The position numbers were made by a program, and so were the translations under genes. Shown piece by piece: positions 14,796 through 24,063 of a stretch of DNA of 24,063 nucleotides. This DNA comes from Pseudomonadota bacterium (GTDB lineage Bacteria > Pseudomonadota > Alphaproteobacteria > Caulobacterales > Caulobacteraceae): the NCBI GenBank assembly GCA_023424215.1, contig JAFAEC010000053.1:1-24063 (forward strand), written 5' to 3'. The notes under the pieces are model-generated. The model was not told where the DNA came from. It worked only from the letters and a program-made list of their open reading frames with translations, and made no database searches. Position 1 is the stretch's first letter; each line of letters opens with the position of its first letter.

Positions 14796-15227
14796 ATGGA
14801 CATCGCCCGCATCGAAAAGCGCATAGGCGTGCGCGCGCCGACCGACCGCATCTGGGAACTCATCGCCGACCTGCCCGGGTGGGATCGCTGGAACCCGGTT
14901 GAGCGGGCTGCGGAGGGCGCCATCGCCTACGGCGGCCAGATCACCCTGACCGAGTCGTTCGAGGAGCTGCCGGAGCGCCGGGTCGTCGGCAAGGTCGGCG
15001 AGTGGCAGCCCTACGCCCAGCTGGTCTGGACCGAGAGCCGCGGCGTCTGGTTCCGCTCGATCCGCTATTTCGAGATCGAGGAGCTGGAGCCGGGCAGCTG
15101 CATCGTCTCCAACGGCTTCATCTTCTCCGGCCTGCGCGGCGAGATGTTCTTCGACAAGCACCGCAAGCGGCTGCGCCACGGCGTCGACGCCATCGCCGAG
15201 GCATGGAAGGCGGCGGCCGAAAGCTGA
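14796..15227 (+). CDS. SRPBCC-fold (polyketide cyclase/START-like) protein
   Basis: The 143-residue product has the helix-grip pattern of the SRPBCC superfamily: an opening strand (ARIEKRIGVRAPTDRIWELI), then ADLPGWDRWNPV, where a short helix and WxxW-like turn lead to long beta strands (GGQITLTESFEELPERRVVG, QLVWTESRGVWFRSIRYFEI) and a long C-terminal helix (FDKHRKRLRHGVDAIAEAWK). Members bind hydrophobic ligands in a deep cavity; the ligand here is unknown. I chose the ATG at 14796, where the fold starts; an upstream GTG would overlap the MFS gene. It is probably co-transcribed with the MFS gene and converges on the pilus operon. Confidence 0.82.
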   Translation: MDIARIEKRIGVRAPTDRIWELIADLPGWDRWNPVERAAEGAIAYGGQITLTESFEELPERRVVGKVGEWQPYAQLVWTESRGVWFRSIRYFEIEELEPGSCIVSNGFIFSGLRGEMFFDKHRKRLRHGVDAIAEAWKAAAES

Positions 15228-15257
15228 CCGGGTTTGGCGCCGCGAATTCCTGACACG

Positions 15258-15272
15258 GCCCGCGCCGCGGGC
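15258..15272. terminator. Short hairpin between the SRPBCC gene and the pilus operon end
   Basis: GCCCGC-GCC-GCGGGC is a perfect 6-bp stem with a 3-base loop, placed between two convergent genes, 30 bases after one stop and 11 bases before the other. It could end transcription in both directions. There is no T-run. Confidence 0.45.
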
Positions 15273-15283
15273 GTGCCTGGCCC

Positions 15284-16273
15284 CTAGCCGCCCTTGGCCA
15301 TGGTGTCCTGGATGCTGATGATCGCCGGCGTCAGGATGACGATGAACAGCACCGGCAGGAAGAACAGGATCATCGGCACGGTCAGCTTGGCCGGCAGGGC
15401 CGCGGCCTTCTTCTCGGCCGCCGACAGGCGAAGCTCGCGGTTCTCCTTGGCCATGGTCCGCAGCGCGGCGCCCAGCGGGGTGCCGTAGGTCTCGGCCTGG
15501 GTCATGGCCGTGGCCACCGACTTCACCCCCGGGTGGTTGGTGCGCTTGGCGAGCCCCTCGTAGGCCATGCGGCGGTCAGGCAGGTAGCTCAGCTCGGCCG
15601 ACAGCAGGGTCAGCTCCTCGGCCAGGTCGATCGACGAGCCGCCGATCTCCTGCCCGACCTTCTGGATCGCGGCCTCGATCGACATGCCGGCTTCGACGCA
15701 GATCAGCAGCAGGTCCAGCGCGTCCGGGAAGGCCTGCATGATCGAGGTGCGCCGCTTGGCGATGCGGTTCGCCAGGAACAGGTTCGGCGCATAGAAGCCG
15801 GCCACGGCGGCGGCCATGACGGCCGTCACCCGGGTCATGAACGGCAGCCCGAAGTCGTTGAAGATGAACAGGTAGAAGGCCGCGATCGCGAGGAAGACGA
15901 ACGGCATCGAGAAGCGGAAGAAGTAGAAGGTCGTCAGCGGTTTGGGGCCGCGATAGCCGGCCTGGGCCATCTTGTCGGCGACCTTGGGATCCTCCAGCAG
16001 CTTGGTCAGGTTCAGCCGCTCGACGACCCGCTTCTTGAAGCCCTCGTCGGTATGCCGAAGGCCCTGCGGCCCCGAGCCCTGGGCGGCGATGGCCTGACGC
16101 GAGCGTCGCTTCAGCTCCTCGCGCCGGACCGCGACGGCCTTCATGCGCCCCTCCAGCTTCGCCCCGCCCCCGATCGAGCCGAGCAGGGTCACCAGGGTGG
16201 CGAAAACCAGAAAGCCGACCACCATGCTGAGGAGGTTCACGGGATCGGTGAAGAAGGGGATGAGGCCCGGCAT
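15284..16273 (-). CDS. tadC: Flp/Tad pilus inner-membrane platform protein TadC (CpaH)
   Basis: The 329-residue product carries one type II secretion F (T2SSF) domain (about residues 175-300: MQAFPDALDLLLICVEAGMS, AETYGTPLGAALRTMAKENR). It has four likely transmembrane segments: SMVVGFLVFATLVTLLG near the N-terminus, PFVFLAIAAFYLFIF, a third ending at PNLFLA, and a C-terminal one (ILFFLPVLFIVILTPAII). It forms the inner-membrane platform together with TadB. It is the last gene of the operon, 9 bases after tadB, with a GAGG-type ribosome binding site in the gap. No tadD or further cpa genes follow in the window. Confidence 0.93.
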   Translation of the reverse strand: MPGLIPFFTDPVNLLSMVVGFLVFATLVTLLGSIGGGAKLEGRMKAVAVRREELKRRSRQAIAAQGSGPQGLRHTDEGFKKRVVERLNLTKLLEDPKVADKMAQAGYRGPKPLTTFYFFRFSMPFVFLAIAAFYLFIFNDFGLPFMTRVTAVMAAAVAGFYAPNLFLANRIAKRRTSIMQAFPDALDLLLICVEAGMSIEAAIQKVGQEIGGSSIDLAEELTLLSAELSYLPDRRMAYEGLAKRTNHPGVKSVATAMTQAETYGTPLGAALRTMAKENRELRLSAAEKKAAALPAKLTVPMILFFLPVLFIVILTPAIISIQDTMAKGG

Positions 16274-16282
16274 GTCTGGTCC

Positions 16283-17257
16283 TCAGAACTTGAAGGAGAT
16301 CATCTTCTTCATCACGAAGACGCCGAAGCTCATCATGACGACGGCGACCAGCAGCATGAACTGGCCGCGGGGATCGGTGAACAGCTTGGCCATGTAGGCC
16401 GGGGTGGTCAGGCTGACGAGGATCATCACCGCCGGCGGCAGCGAGCCGATGATGCCGGCCGAGGCGGTGGCCTCGGACGACAGCGCCTTGATCTTCTCGC
16501 CCATCATCTTGCGGGCGCGCAGCACCGCCGACAGGTTGGCCAGGGCTTCGGCCAGGTTGCCGCCGGTCTTCTGCTGGATGCCGATGACGATGGAGAAGAA
16601 CTTCAGCTCCGGCGTCGGCATCCGCTCGTACATCTTGTCCAGCGCCTGCGGCAGGGTCAGGCCGACGCCCATGGCCTCGACCAGACGCTGGAACTCGGGC
16701 CCCAGCGGCGCCGGGCTCTCGCGGGCGATGATCTTGAAGCAGTCGTGCACGGGCAGGCCCGACTTGATGCCGCGCACGATGACGTCGACGGCGTCGGCGA
16801 AGTGGCTCGAGAACTTCTTGCAGCGGCGCTTGCCGAGGAAGCCCACCACCCAGCGTGGCAGGCCGAGGCCAAAGACCATGCCGAGGCCGAGGGCGATCAG
16901 CGGGTTGAGGCCGAACAGCATGGGCAGCAGGGCCGCGACCACGGCGAGGACCCCGCTGATGATCCAGAAGGTCTGGACGGTCATCGACAGCCCGGCCTGC
17001 TTAAGCTTGGCCGGCAGGGTCAGCCGGGCCTTCCGCTCCAGCCGGTCCGCCTCCTGGAGCTGCTGCATGATCTGCTTGCGCCGGGCCTCGGGCGTGTTCG
17101 CCGCGGCCTTGCGCGCCGCCGACACGTTCTGTTTCGGCCCGCCGAAGGCCTCGGCCCGCTTGAGGGCGGCCTCGCTGGAATCGCCTCCGCCGACGAAGGC
17201 CCAGCCGAGTCCGCCGATGGTGATGAAGGCCAGGACGGCGGCGAGGATCGGAAGCAT
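16283..17257 (-). CDS. tadB: Flp/Tad pilus inner-membrane platform protein TadB (CpaG)
   Basis: The 324-residue product has an N-terminal membrane helix (LPILAAVLAFITIGGLGWAF), two closely spaced central helices (about residues 95-140), a T2SSF domain (VDVIVRGIKSGLPVHDCFKI, IQQKTGGNLAEALANLSAVL) and a C-terminal membrane pair ending in VMMSFGVFVMKKMISFKF. It is the partner of TadC in the platform on which the CpaF ATPase acts. The start lies 3 bases after the cpaF stop, with GGAG inside the end of cpaF, so translation is probably coupled. Length and domain order are normal for the family. Confidence 0.93.
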   Translation of the reverse strand: MLPILAAVLAFITIGGLGWAFVGGGDSSEAALKRAEAFGGPKQNVSAARKAAANTPEARRKQIMQQLQEADRLERKARLTLPAKLKQAGLSMTVQTFWIISGVLAVVAALLPMLFGLNPLIALGLGMVFGLGLPRWVVGFLGKRRCKKFSSHFADAVDVIVRGIKSGLPVHDCFKIIARESPAPLGPEFQRLVEAMGVGLTLPQALDKMYERMPTPELKFFSIVIGIQQKTGGNLAEALANLSAVLRARKMMGEKIKALSSEATASAGIIGSLPPAVMILVSLTTPAYMAKLFTDPRGQFMLLVAVVMMSFGVFVMKKMISFKF

Positions 17258-17260
17258 CGC

Positions 17261-18853
<1,593 letters not shown>

Positions 18854-18857
18854 CCGC

Positions 18858-20348
18858 TTACGACTTCTTCTTGAACAGGCCGGAGAACATCGACTTGCCG
18901 GCGACCTTCCCCTTGGGCGCCGCCAGCTGCGGCAGCTCGCGGCACGAGACGATCTGGGCCAGGGTCTGGAAGGCCTCGGCCGCTTTCGACTTGGCCCCGG
19001 CGTCGAGGATCATCTGGCCGTTGTTGGCCGCGGCGCCGAAGACCTTGGCGTCGAACGGGATGACCAGGCTGGGATGAACCCCGAGCGCGTTGCCGAACTC
19101 CTTGGCCGGGATCTCCGGCCGGCCGGGCACCCCGACCTGGTTCAGCACCAGCCGCGGCGGCGCGTCGTTCGGGCGACCCTGCTTGATCAGGTCGATCATG
19201 TTCTTGGCGTTGCGCAGGGAGGCCAGGTCCGGCGTCGCCACGACCACCACCTCGTCGGCGGCGATCAGCGTCCGCCGCATCCAGCCCGACCACAGGTGAG
19301 GCAGGTCGAGGACGACGAAGGGGGCGGTCGAGCGGATCTGGGTGGTGACCTCCTCGAACGCCTCGGGCGAGACGTCCCAGTCGGTGTCCAGCGTGGCCGG
19401 AGCCGCGAAGAGGCTCAGCTTGTCGGTGCAGCGAACCATCATCCGGTCGAGCAGCACCGGGTCGAGGCGGTCGGGCTGGCTCAGCGCGTCGGCGACGCCG
19501 TTCAGCGGGTCCTGGTTGAAGTCCAGCCCGGCGGTGCCGAACGGCAGGTCGTAGTCGACGATCACCGTATTGGCGCCGATCCGCTCCGACATGGCGTAGG
19601 CGGTGTTGTGAGCCACCGAACTCGCCCCAGCGCCGCCGCGGGCGCCGACGAAGGCGATCGAGCGGCCGACGAACGGCTGCGCCGGGTCGGCGAACAGGCC
19701 CCCGATGGCGGAAATCAGCTGCAGCGGCTGGATCGGGGCGACGAGATACTCGCTCACCCCCCGCCGCATCAGCTCCCGGAACAGCAGGATGTCGTTGGTG
19801 GCGCCGATGATCACCACCTTGGTGCCGGCGTCGCAGACCTCGGCCAGCTGATCGACCTCCCACAGCAGGGTCTGCGGGTCCTTCAGGCACTCGACGATGA
19901 TCAGCGGCGGGGTCGGCTCGTGGCGATAGGCCTCGATGGCCGCGGCGACGCCGCCAATGCGGATCTGGGTCGTGGCCCGGGCCAGCCGCCGATCCTGACC
20001 GGCGCGCTCGGCGGCGGCGAGGGTGTCCTGGCGCTCGGCGAAGACGTGGATGGCGATGCGCGGCACCGACACCTCGACCGTGTGGCCGCTGGGCACGGGA
20101 GCCGCGAACGCCGCCGCCGCCCCGGCGACGAGTTCGCCGACCGGGTTGAACTCCGGCGTGAGGTCGGCCGGCGGCGCGGCGGGGGTCACGGCGGCCGGAG
20201 CGGTGAACTGCAGCGGGCCGCGCTCTCCGCTCGATCCCGCCTCGGCAGGATCGACCTCGGCCCCGTGCGGCGCGGCGGCGTAGTCCATCTCCAGATCGAG
20301 GTCGTCCTCGAAGTCCTCGAACTGTCGCGGTGCGAAGGCGTTGCTCAT
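18858..20348 (-). CDS. cpaE: Pilus assembly/localisation protein CpaE (TadZ-like, ParA/MinD superfamily)
   Basis: The 496-residue product has a low-complexity acidic/Ala-rich N-terminus (1-90), a response-regulator-like domain (about 95-215: RIAIHVFAERQD, LIIVECLKDPQTLLWEV, VVIIGATNDILLFRELMRRG, YLVAPIQPLQL) and a ParA/MinD-like domain. The P-loop reads GARGGAGASSVAHN (235-248): the signature lysine is Arg237 and the catalytic lysine position is Ala242, as in other atypical TadZ/CpaE proteins. Later conserved parts are VIVDYDLPFGTAGLDF and FVVLDLPHLWS. In Caulobacter CpaE directs the pilus machine to the pole. I chose the ATG at 20348, five bases after the cpaD stop codon; the open frame further upstream overlaps cpaD. 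Confidence 0.93.
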   Translation of the reverse strand: MSNAFAPRQFEDFEDDLDLEMDYAAAPHGAEVDPAEAGSSGERGPLQFTAPAAVTPAAPPADLTPEFNPVGELVAGAAAAFAAPVPSGHTVEVSVPRIAIHVFAERQDTLAAAERAGQDRRLARATTQIRIGGVAAAIEAYRHEPTPPLIIVECLKDPQTLLWEVDQLAEVCDAGTKVVIIGATNDILLFRELMRRGVSEYLVAPIQPLQLISAIGGLFADPAQPFVGRSIAFVGARGGAGASSVAHNTAYAMSERIGANTVIVDYDLPFGTAGLDFNQDPLNGVADALSQPDRLDPVLLDRMMVRCTDKLSLFAAPATLDTDWDVSPEAFEEVTTQIRSTAPFVVLDLPHLWSGWMRRTLIAADEVVVVATPDLASLRNAKNMIDLIKQGRPNDAPPRLVLNQVGVPGRPEIPAKEFGNALGVHPSLVIPFDAKVFGAAANNGQMILDAGAKSKAAEAFQTLAQIVSCRELPQLAAPKGKVAGKSMFSGLFKKKS

Positions 20349-20353
20349 GGCGA

Positions 20354-21028
20354 CTATTCCACGGCCCGGGCGATACGGCCCTGGACAAGGGGTTCCTGGG
20401 GCGTCGAGGCCGTCTCGCCGGCGCGGTAGTTCTGGAACACCACGGCGGCGCGCCCGGAATCGGCGGCCGTCATCGGGCGCGGAGAGACGATATCCCGCGG
20501 GTCCGCGATCTGGGCGGCCATGTTGGCTGTGATCGCGCAGCCCAGGCCGGGCGAGGACTGGTTCGAGAAGCGCCCGCCCATGCTGCGCGGCTCGGCGGCG
20601 CAGTTCGGCACAACGGCCCGGACCGTCTCGAAGCCGGCCAGAACCGGCGCGCGTGGATCGGGCGCGTCGTAGGCGGTCACACGGATGCGTTCGCCGGGCA
20701 CGCCCGCGGCCTCCAGGGCGGCGCGGACCGCCCACGTCTGGCGAGCGGCGGCGGGATCGTCGCCGGCCGGCCCCTGGACCTGGACCCAGCCGGTTCCTGC
20801 GGCGCCGTATCGGCCGACCAGATCGCGGAGCGCCGACTGCTGGTTCGCCGACAGGCCGTCCTCATGAACGGCGAGGGCGATGCGGTCGAGGCCGGGTTCG
20901 ACCTGCAGCGCGTAGCGCGACAGGGGCGTCAGCGGCGCCGGGGATCCGGCCATGTCGCCGGCGCATCCTCCGAGAAGCGCGGCGATGGCGAGGGCGGACG
21001 ACAGGAAACGCATCGGGAGCGGCCTCAT
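20354..21028 (-). CDS. cpaD: Pilus assembly lipoprotein CpaD
   Basis: The 224-residue product starts with a lipoprotein signal peptide whose lipobox is LLGGC, so the mature protein is probably anchored to the outer membrane at Cys22. The body matches the CpaD family: RYALQVEPGLDRIALAVHED, VGRYGAAGTGWVQVQGP, PNCAAEPRSMGGRFSNQSSP and LGCAITANMAAQIADPRDIV. It assists the CpaC secretin. The start at 21028 overlaps the cpaC stop as ATGA; an internal ATG at 21013 is a possible alternative. The arrangement suggests translational coupling. Confidence 0.92.
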   Translation of the reverse strand: MRPLPMRFLSSALAIAALLGGCAGDMAGSPAPLTPLSRYALQVEPGLDRIALAVHEDGLSANQQSALRDLVGRYGAAGTGWVQVQGPAGDDPAAARQTWAVRAALEAAGVPGERIRVTAYDAPDPRAPVLAGFETVRAVVPNCAAEPRSMGGRFSNQSSPGLGCAITANMAAQIADPRDIVSPRPMTAADSGRAAVVFQNYRAGETASTPQEPLVQGRIARAVE

Positions 21029-22446
21029 TCGATCACATAGCCGACAGGGCCGTTCCAGCCGCTGCCCGGAGCCGCCTGCGCGGCGTCGCGGGGGGCGTAG
21101 TGCTGGTTCAGCTGGCCGAACAGGATGGTCTGGGCGTCGTTGGCGATCTGCAGGCCGTCGGCCGGGGTCTGGAGACGGCCGGGGGCGGTCGGCGAGACGA
21201 TGTAGGCCTCGACGATGATCACCAGTTCGGTCTCGCCCGAGAGGTAGTCGCGCGAGCGGAACAGCGCCCCAAGCACAGGCAGGTCGCCGATCCCCGGCAA
21301 CTGGTCGATGTTCTGGCGGGTGTCTTCCCGCAGCAGGCCGGCGATCATCAGGGATCCGCCGGACGGCAGTTCGACCGTGTTGGAGGCCCGGCGCACGTTC
21401 AGCGCGGGGATGACCAGCCCGTCATCGGCCGTTCCGCCCAGGGTGTAGGCGCCGGCGGTGGTCAGTTCCGAGACCTCGGTGGACAGCTGCAGCGAGATGC
21501 GTCCCTGCGACAGGACGATCGGCCGGAAGGCGAGGCGGACGCCGAACGGCTTGAACTCGATGCCGACCGTGACCTGGCCGGTCGTGGCGTCGACGCTGCG
21601 CCCGGTCGGCACCGGAAACTCGCCGCCCGCGAGGAACTCGGCGTTCTCACCGTTCACGGATGTGAGGTTCGGCTCCGCGAGGATGCGCACGAGGCCGGCC
21701 CGTTCGAAGGCGCGCAGGTTGGTGTCCAGCACGTTGCCGTCGCCGGAACGGTCGATGAAGTTCAGGATGCCGCCGCCGAGCTGGCTTCCCGACACCGCGA
21801 AGGTGGCGTTCTGCGCGAAGCTCAGGCCGTCGCCGACATTGGCGAGCACGGCGTCGACGTCGAGGCCGAGCTGCTTGATGGCCGTGCGCTGCACCTCGAC
21901 GATGCGCGCCTTGACCATCACCTGGTCGGAGCCCTCGATGGTCATCATGTTGATGATCTTCTCGGGGGCCGAAACAAAGGCGCGGGCCACCTGGCTGGCG
22001 CGATCGGCCTCGCCGGGGCTGGAGACCACCCCGGTCAGGATGATGCTGTCGTTGACCGCCTCGGCGCGCACCCGGGACCCGGGGACGACCCGGTCGAGGG
22101 TGTCCTGCAGGGCGGAGACGCCGGCGTCGACGCGGATGCGCAGCGACAGGATGGCGCGGCCGGCGTTGTCGAGCACCACGGCGTCGGTCTCGCCGGGGGC
22201 GAGACCGATCACGGTGATCCGCCGCGGCGAGTGGAGCATGGCCTCGGCGACGGCCGGGTTGGGCACGATCACGTCCCGCGCGTCGGCCGGCAGATCGACC
22301 GCCATGGAGGAGCCGCGCGGCAGGTTGATCAACTGCGACTGCGAGCCCATCGACACCGCCGCCCGGGTCTGGGCGAGCGAGGTCGGGGCCGGCGCGGCGA
22401 CCGCGACAGAGAGGCCGGCGAGGGCGACGGCGATCAGGCGCTTCAT
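21025..22446 (-). CDS. cpaC: Flp/Tad pilus secretin CpaC (RcpA)
   Basis: The 473-residue product forms the outer-membrane pore of the pilus. It has a signal peptide (about 1-26, cleaved near SLAQ), a secretin N-terminal pilus-assembly domain (LINLPRGSSMAVDLPADARD, VIVPNPAVAEAML), a BON-like segment (LDRVVPGSRVRAEAVNDSII, LTGVVSSPGEADRASQVARA) and the secretin core (about 240-420), ending in the family motif VLGALFRSRDYLSGETELVI. Its start overlaps the cpaB stop as ATGA, and its stop overlaps the cpaD start the same way. Confidence 0.95.
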   Translation of the reverse strand: MKRLIAVALAGLSVAVAAPAPTSLAQTRAAVSMGSQSQLINLPRGSSMAVDLPADARDVIVPNPAVAEAMLHSPRRITVIGLAPGETDAVVLDNAGRAILSLRIRVDAGVSALQDTLDRVVPGSRVRAEAVNDSIILTGVVSSPGEADRASQVARAFVSAPEKIINMMTIEGSDQVMVKARIVEVQRTAIKQLGLDVDAVLANVGDGLSFAQNATFAVSGSQLGGGILNFIDRSGDGNVLDTNLRAFERAGLVRILAEPNLTSVNGENAEFLAGGEFPVPTGRSVDATTGQVTVGIEFKPFGVRLAFRPIVLSQGRISLQLSTEVSELTTAGAYTLGGTADDGLVIPALNVRRASNTVELPSGGSLMIAGLLREDTRQNIDQLPGIGDLPVLGALFRSRDYLSGETELVIIVEAYIVSPTAPGRLQTPADGLQIANDAQTILFGQLNQHYAPRDAAQAAPGSGWNGPVGYVIE

Positions 22447-23351
22447 TGGACCACCACCACTTCAGGCGCGCCGCCCCGGTAGACGCGGACGGCCGAGACA
22501 TCCCGACGGCCGCTGGCGACGGCGCCGGAGGGGCCGCCGGCGTCGGCATAGGAACGGAGAACGAGACTGAGTTCGCCCTCGGACTTGGCGAGGGCGAGGG
22601 CCTCGGCGTCGCCGGGGCTGACCTCGAGGGTGGCCGTCGCCCCGACCACCGCCTGGGCGTCGTCGCCCGCGCGGGTCGACTGGTCGATCGCCAGCACCTT
22701 GATGTTCCGCATCACGGTGGCGGAGGTGAACTTGGAGCGGTCGCCTTCCTGGGCGCCCATGTTCGACAGGTTGGTCTCGCGGGTCAGAACGACGTCGACC
22801 CGGTCGCCCGGCAGGATGAAGCCGCCGGCGGCGGTCTCGACCGTGACCCGGATGGCCATGGCCCGCATGCCCGGCTCGAGGTAGGCGGCCATGTAGCCGC
22901 TGTCGCCCGCGCGGACGATCTTGCGGGCGGTGATCGGCTCGCCGGCGGCGATCGGATCGCGGACGACCGAGCCGACGTAATCGGCCTTGGCGCCGCCGCC
23001 GGCCAGGTTGGCCGCGGCGCGGGCCACCGAGGCGACCGCCCCTTCGGGCTTGTCCTCGGTCTCGGCGACTTCGGCCGCCTCGACGGGCGTCGAGCCGTCG
23101 GTGATGAAGGTCGGGACGACGGCGTCAACGGGCCAGTCCTTCCAGGCCATGTCGGCGTCGGTCAGGCGTTGCCCCGGCTGAAGATCGTGGGCGGCGACCA
23201 GAACCTTGGCCATCGGCTGCGGCTCCGCCGGCGCGGCGGCAGCCACCGCAGTCGGCTGGCCGGACGACGATCCCATGGCGCGCACGACCAGCGCCAGCCC
23301 GATGGCGGCGACGGCGGCGATGCAGATGACAATGATCCGGGCAGGCTTCAT
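22443..23351 (-). CDS. cpaB: Flp/Tad pilus assembly protein CpaB (RcpC)
   Basis: The 302-residue product has an N-terminal membrane anchor (residues 5-26, RIIVICIAAVAAIGLALVVR), then a SAF domain (VLVAAHDLQPGQRLTDADM at about 50-68) and the CpaB/RcpC domain (GFILPGDRVDVVLTRE). Between the SAF strands lies an Ala/Glu-rich insertion (about 85-122). CpaB works in the periplasm beside the secretin. GGAG lies 8 bases before the ATG at 23351. The 109-bp gap to cpaA, with paired GTTAAC motifs, suggests an own promoter. Confidence 0.93.
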   Translation of the reverse strand: MKPARIIVICIAAVAAIGLALVVRAMGSSSGQPTAVAAAAPAEPQPMAKVLVAAHDLQPGQRLTDADMAWKDWPVDAVVPTFITDGSTPVEAAEVAETEDKPEGAVASVARAAANLAGGGAKADYVGSVVRDPIAAGEPITARKIVRAGDSGYMAAYLEPGMRAMAIRVTVETAAGGFILPGDRVDVVLTRETNLSNMGAQEGDRSKFTSATVMRNIKVLAIDQSTRAGDDAQAVVGATATLEVSPGDAEALALAKSEGELSLVLRSYADAGGPSGAVASGRRDVSAVRVYRGGAPEVVVVQ

Positions 23352-23460
23352 CGGCGGTCTCCGGCAGGACCGTGCGGACCGAGACGGTCTGGAGGCCCCC
23401 TACCGTTAACGACCATGCCCGCCCGGAGTTAACGCGGGCCTAAACCGGGAAAGGGGGCGA
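23352..23460 (-). promoter_or_regulatory. Possible cpaB promoter region with paired GTTAAC motifs
   Basis: This is the only substantial gap inside the pilus operon. It contains two GTTAAC hexamers (23405-23410 and 23428-23433) 23 bases apart, in a genome where TTAA is rare. TTAAC is a CtrA half-site, but the spacing does not fit the full TTAA-N7-TTAAC box. A regulator binding both sites on about the same DNA face is possible. Confidence 0.35.
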
Positions 23461-23973
23461 TCAGGCCCCGATGAAGCGGAGCATCAGCGGAGACTCCGGC
23501 CAGGCCAGCAGTGCTCCGGCGGCGATCGCCACGCCATAGGGGATGTCGCCCTTGGGCTCCATCAGCTGGGCTACCCAACCGGGGGCCTGCAGCACATACG
23601 GCCGGAACCTGGCGCGGGCGAAGATGAGCGCCAGACAGAAGAGTCCGCCCATCAGGCCGGTCCAGAGCAGGAACATGCCGGAGCCGCTCACGCCCAGCCA
23701 CAGGCACGCGGCGGCCATGAGCTTGGCGTCCCCGCCGCCGATCCAGCGCAGGGCGAACATCCCCGCGCCGACGAAAAGGGCCAGCGTGCCGACGCCGACG
23801 TGAACTGCGAGGTCTCGCAAGGGCAACCCGACCGCCAGAGCCGCAGGGAGGAAGCACACGACCAGCAACCCGGAGATCCAGTTCGGGATCTTCATGGTGG
23901 TGAGGTCATTCAGGCCGCCGACGATGACGAGGGCGGGCATGACGCCGAGCAGGGCGAGGATCAGCAGGTCCAT
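23461..23973 (-). CDS. cpaA: Prepilin peptidase CpaA (TadV, A24 family)
   Basis: The 170-residue product is a short A24 peptidase without the N-terminal methylase domain, as usual for Tad systems. It cuts the PilA prepilin leader at the inner membrane. The two catalytic aspartates are visible: Asp23 in GGLNDLTTMKIPNW and Asp82 in GGGDAKLMAA. Several membrane helices follow the expected pattern (LILALLGVMPALVIVGG, WISGLLVVCFLPAALAVG, MFLLWTGLMGGLFCLALIFA). AGGAG before the ATG supports the start. In Caulobacter pilA lies directly upstream, which here would be beyond the right edge. Confidence 0.94.
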   Translation of the reverse strand: MDLLILALLGVMPALVIVGGLNDLTTMKIPNWISGLLVVCFLPAALAVGLPLRDLAVHVGVGTLALFVGAGMFALRWIGGGDAKLMAAACLWLGVSGSGMFLLWTGLMGGLFCLALIFARARFRPYVLQAPGWVAQLMEPKGDIPYGVAIAAGALLAWPESPLMLRFIGA

Positions 23974-23996
23974 GCCGCTCCTGTGTCACGACGCGC

Positions 23997-24012
23997 GTTA
24001 AGAGCGAGTTTG
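23997..24012 (-). promoter_or_regulatory. Weak CtrA-like box upstream of cpaA
   Basis: Read on the minus strand this is CAAA-N7-TTAAC, 7 of 9 defined positions of the CtrA consensus. It lies 24-39 bases before the cpaA start. One half-site is perfect, the other poor. Function is uncertain. Confidence 0.25.
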
Positions 24013-24025
24013 CAGGCGAGCGAAA

Positions 24026-24063
24026 GGCCCCCGGGGGCGCCCCCCCCCCCCCCGGGGGGGTTT
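24026..24063. other. C/G homopolymer stretch at the window edge, probable assembly break at a hairpin
   Basis: GGCCCCCGGGGGCGC is followed by a run of 14 C (24040-24053), 7 G and TTT. CCCCCGGGGG can fold back on itself, as expected for a terminator between pilA and cpaA. The very long C run is unlike the rest of the window and looks like degraded assembly at a contig end. Confidence 0.5.

Noticed and set aside
23404..23434. A full CtrA box upstream of cpaB
   Set aside because: The TTAA halves are 19 bases apart instead of 7, so only half-sites can be claimed.

Overview
This 24 kb, very GC-rich window looks like chromosomal DNA of an alphaproteobacterium of the order Caulobacterales, probably Brevundimonas or a close relative. 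The evidence is gcrA (a cell-cycle regulator typical of alphaproteobacteria), a complete cpaA-H (Flp/Tad pilus) operon in Caulobacter order, lysC followed by ptsP, and a double-length alphaproteobacterial-type dCTP deaminase. The genus is inference. I see no prophage, insertion sequence, CRISPR array, tRNA or rRNA. Codon use is uniformly GC-rich, and I see no sign of recent transfer.

Left part (1-6731): the 3' end of lysC (aspartate kinase), ptsP (nitrogen-type PTS enzyme I), a rodZ-like HTH/membrane morphogenesis gene and ispG (isoprenoid synthesis) all run rightward. rodZ next to ispG repeats an arrangement known from E. coli. A perfect DnaA box lies upstream of rodZ. An ABC-2 permease gene without an adjacent ATPase gene converges on ispG. 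A 330-bp intergenic region follows. It holds an imperfect palindromic repeat, two GANTC (CcrM) sites and a near-consensus CtrA box ahead of gcrA, which has a strong ribosome binding site and a clear terminator hairpin.

Middle part (6732-15227): mostly housekeeping and transport genes. They are a small membrane protein and apaG (leftward), a tandem-domain dCTP deaminase (rightward), a second palindromic intergenic element, a cupin gene coupled to an MFS transporter by a GTGA overlap (leftward), dapE (lysine/peptidoglycan synthesis, rightward), a 45-residue membrane microprotein whose stop codon shares a CTAG with the dapE stop, a secreted M20 amidohydrolase (leftward), and a second MFS transporter followed by a small SRPBCC-fold protein (rightward).

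Right part (15284-23973): the tight leftward operon cpaA-cpaB-cpaC-cpaD-cpaE-cpaF-tadB(cpaG)-tadC(cpaH) encodes prepilin peptidase, periplasmic assembly factor, secretin, pilotin-like lipoprotein, polar localisation ATPase-like protein, motor ATPase and two inner-membrane platform proteins. pilA would be expected just beyond the right edge. The edge itself is a C/G homopolymer stretch that looks like an assembly break at a GC hairpin.

I found no convincing wholly new system. The observations most worth following are the gcrA regulatory region, the DnaA box before rodZ, the two palindromic intergenic elements, the shared-stop microprotein, and the complementary loss of motifs in the double dCTP deaminase.
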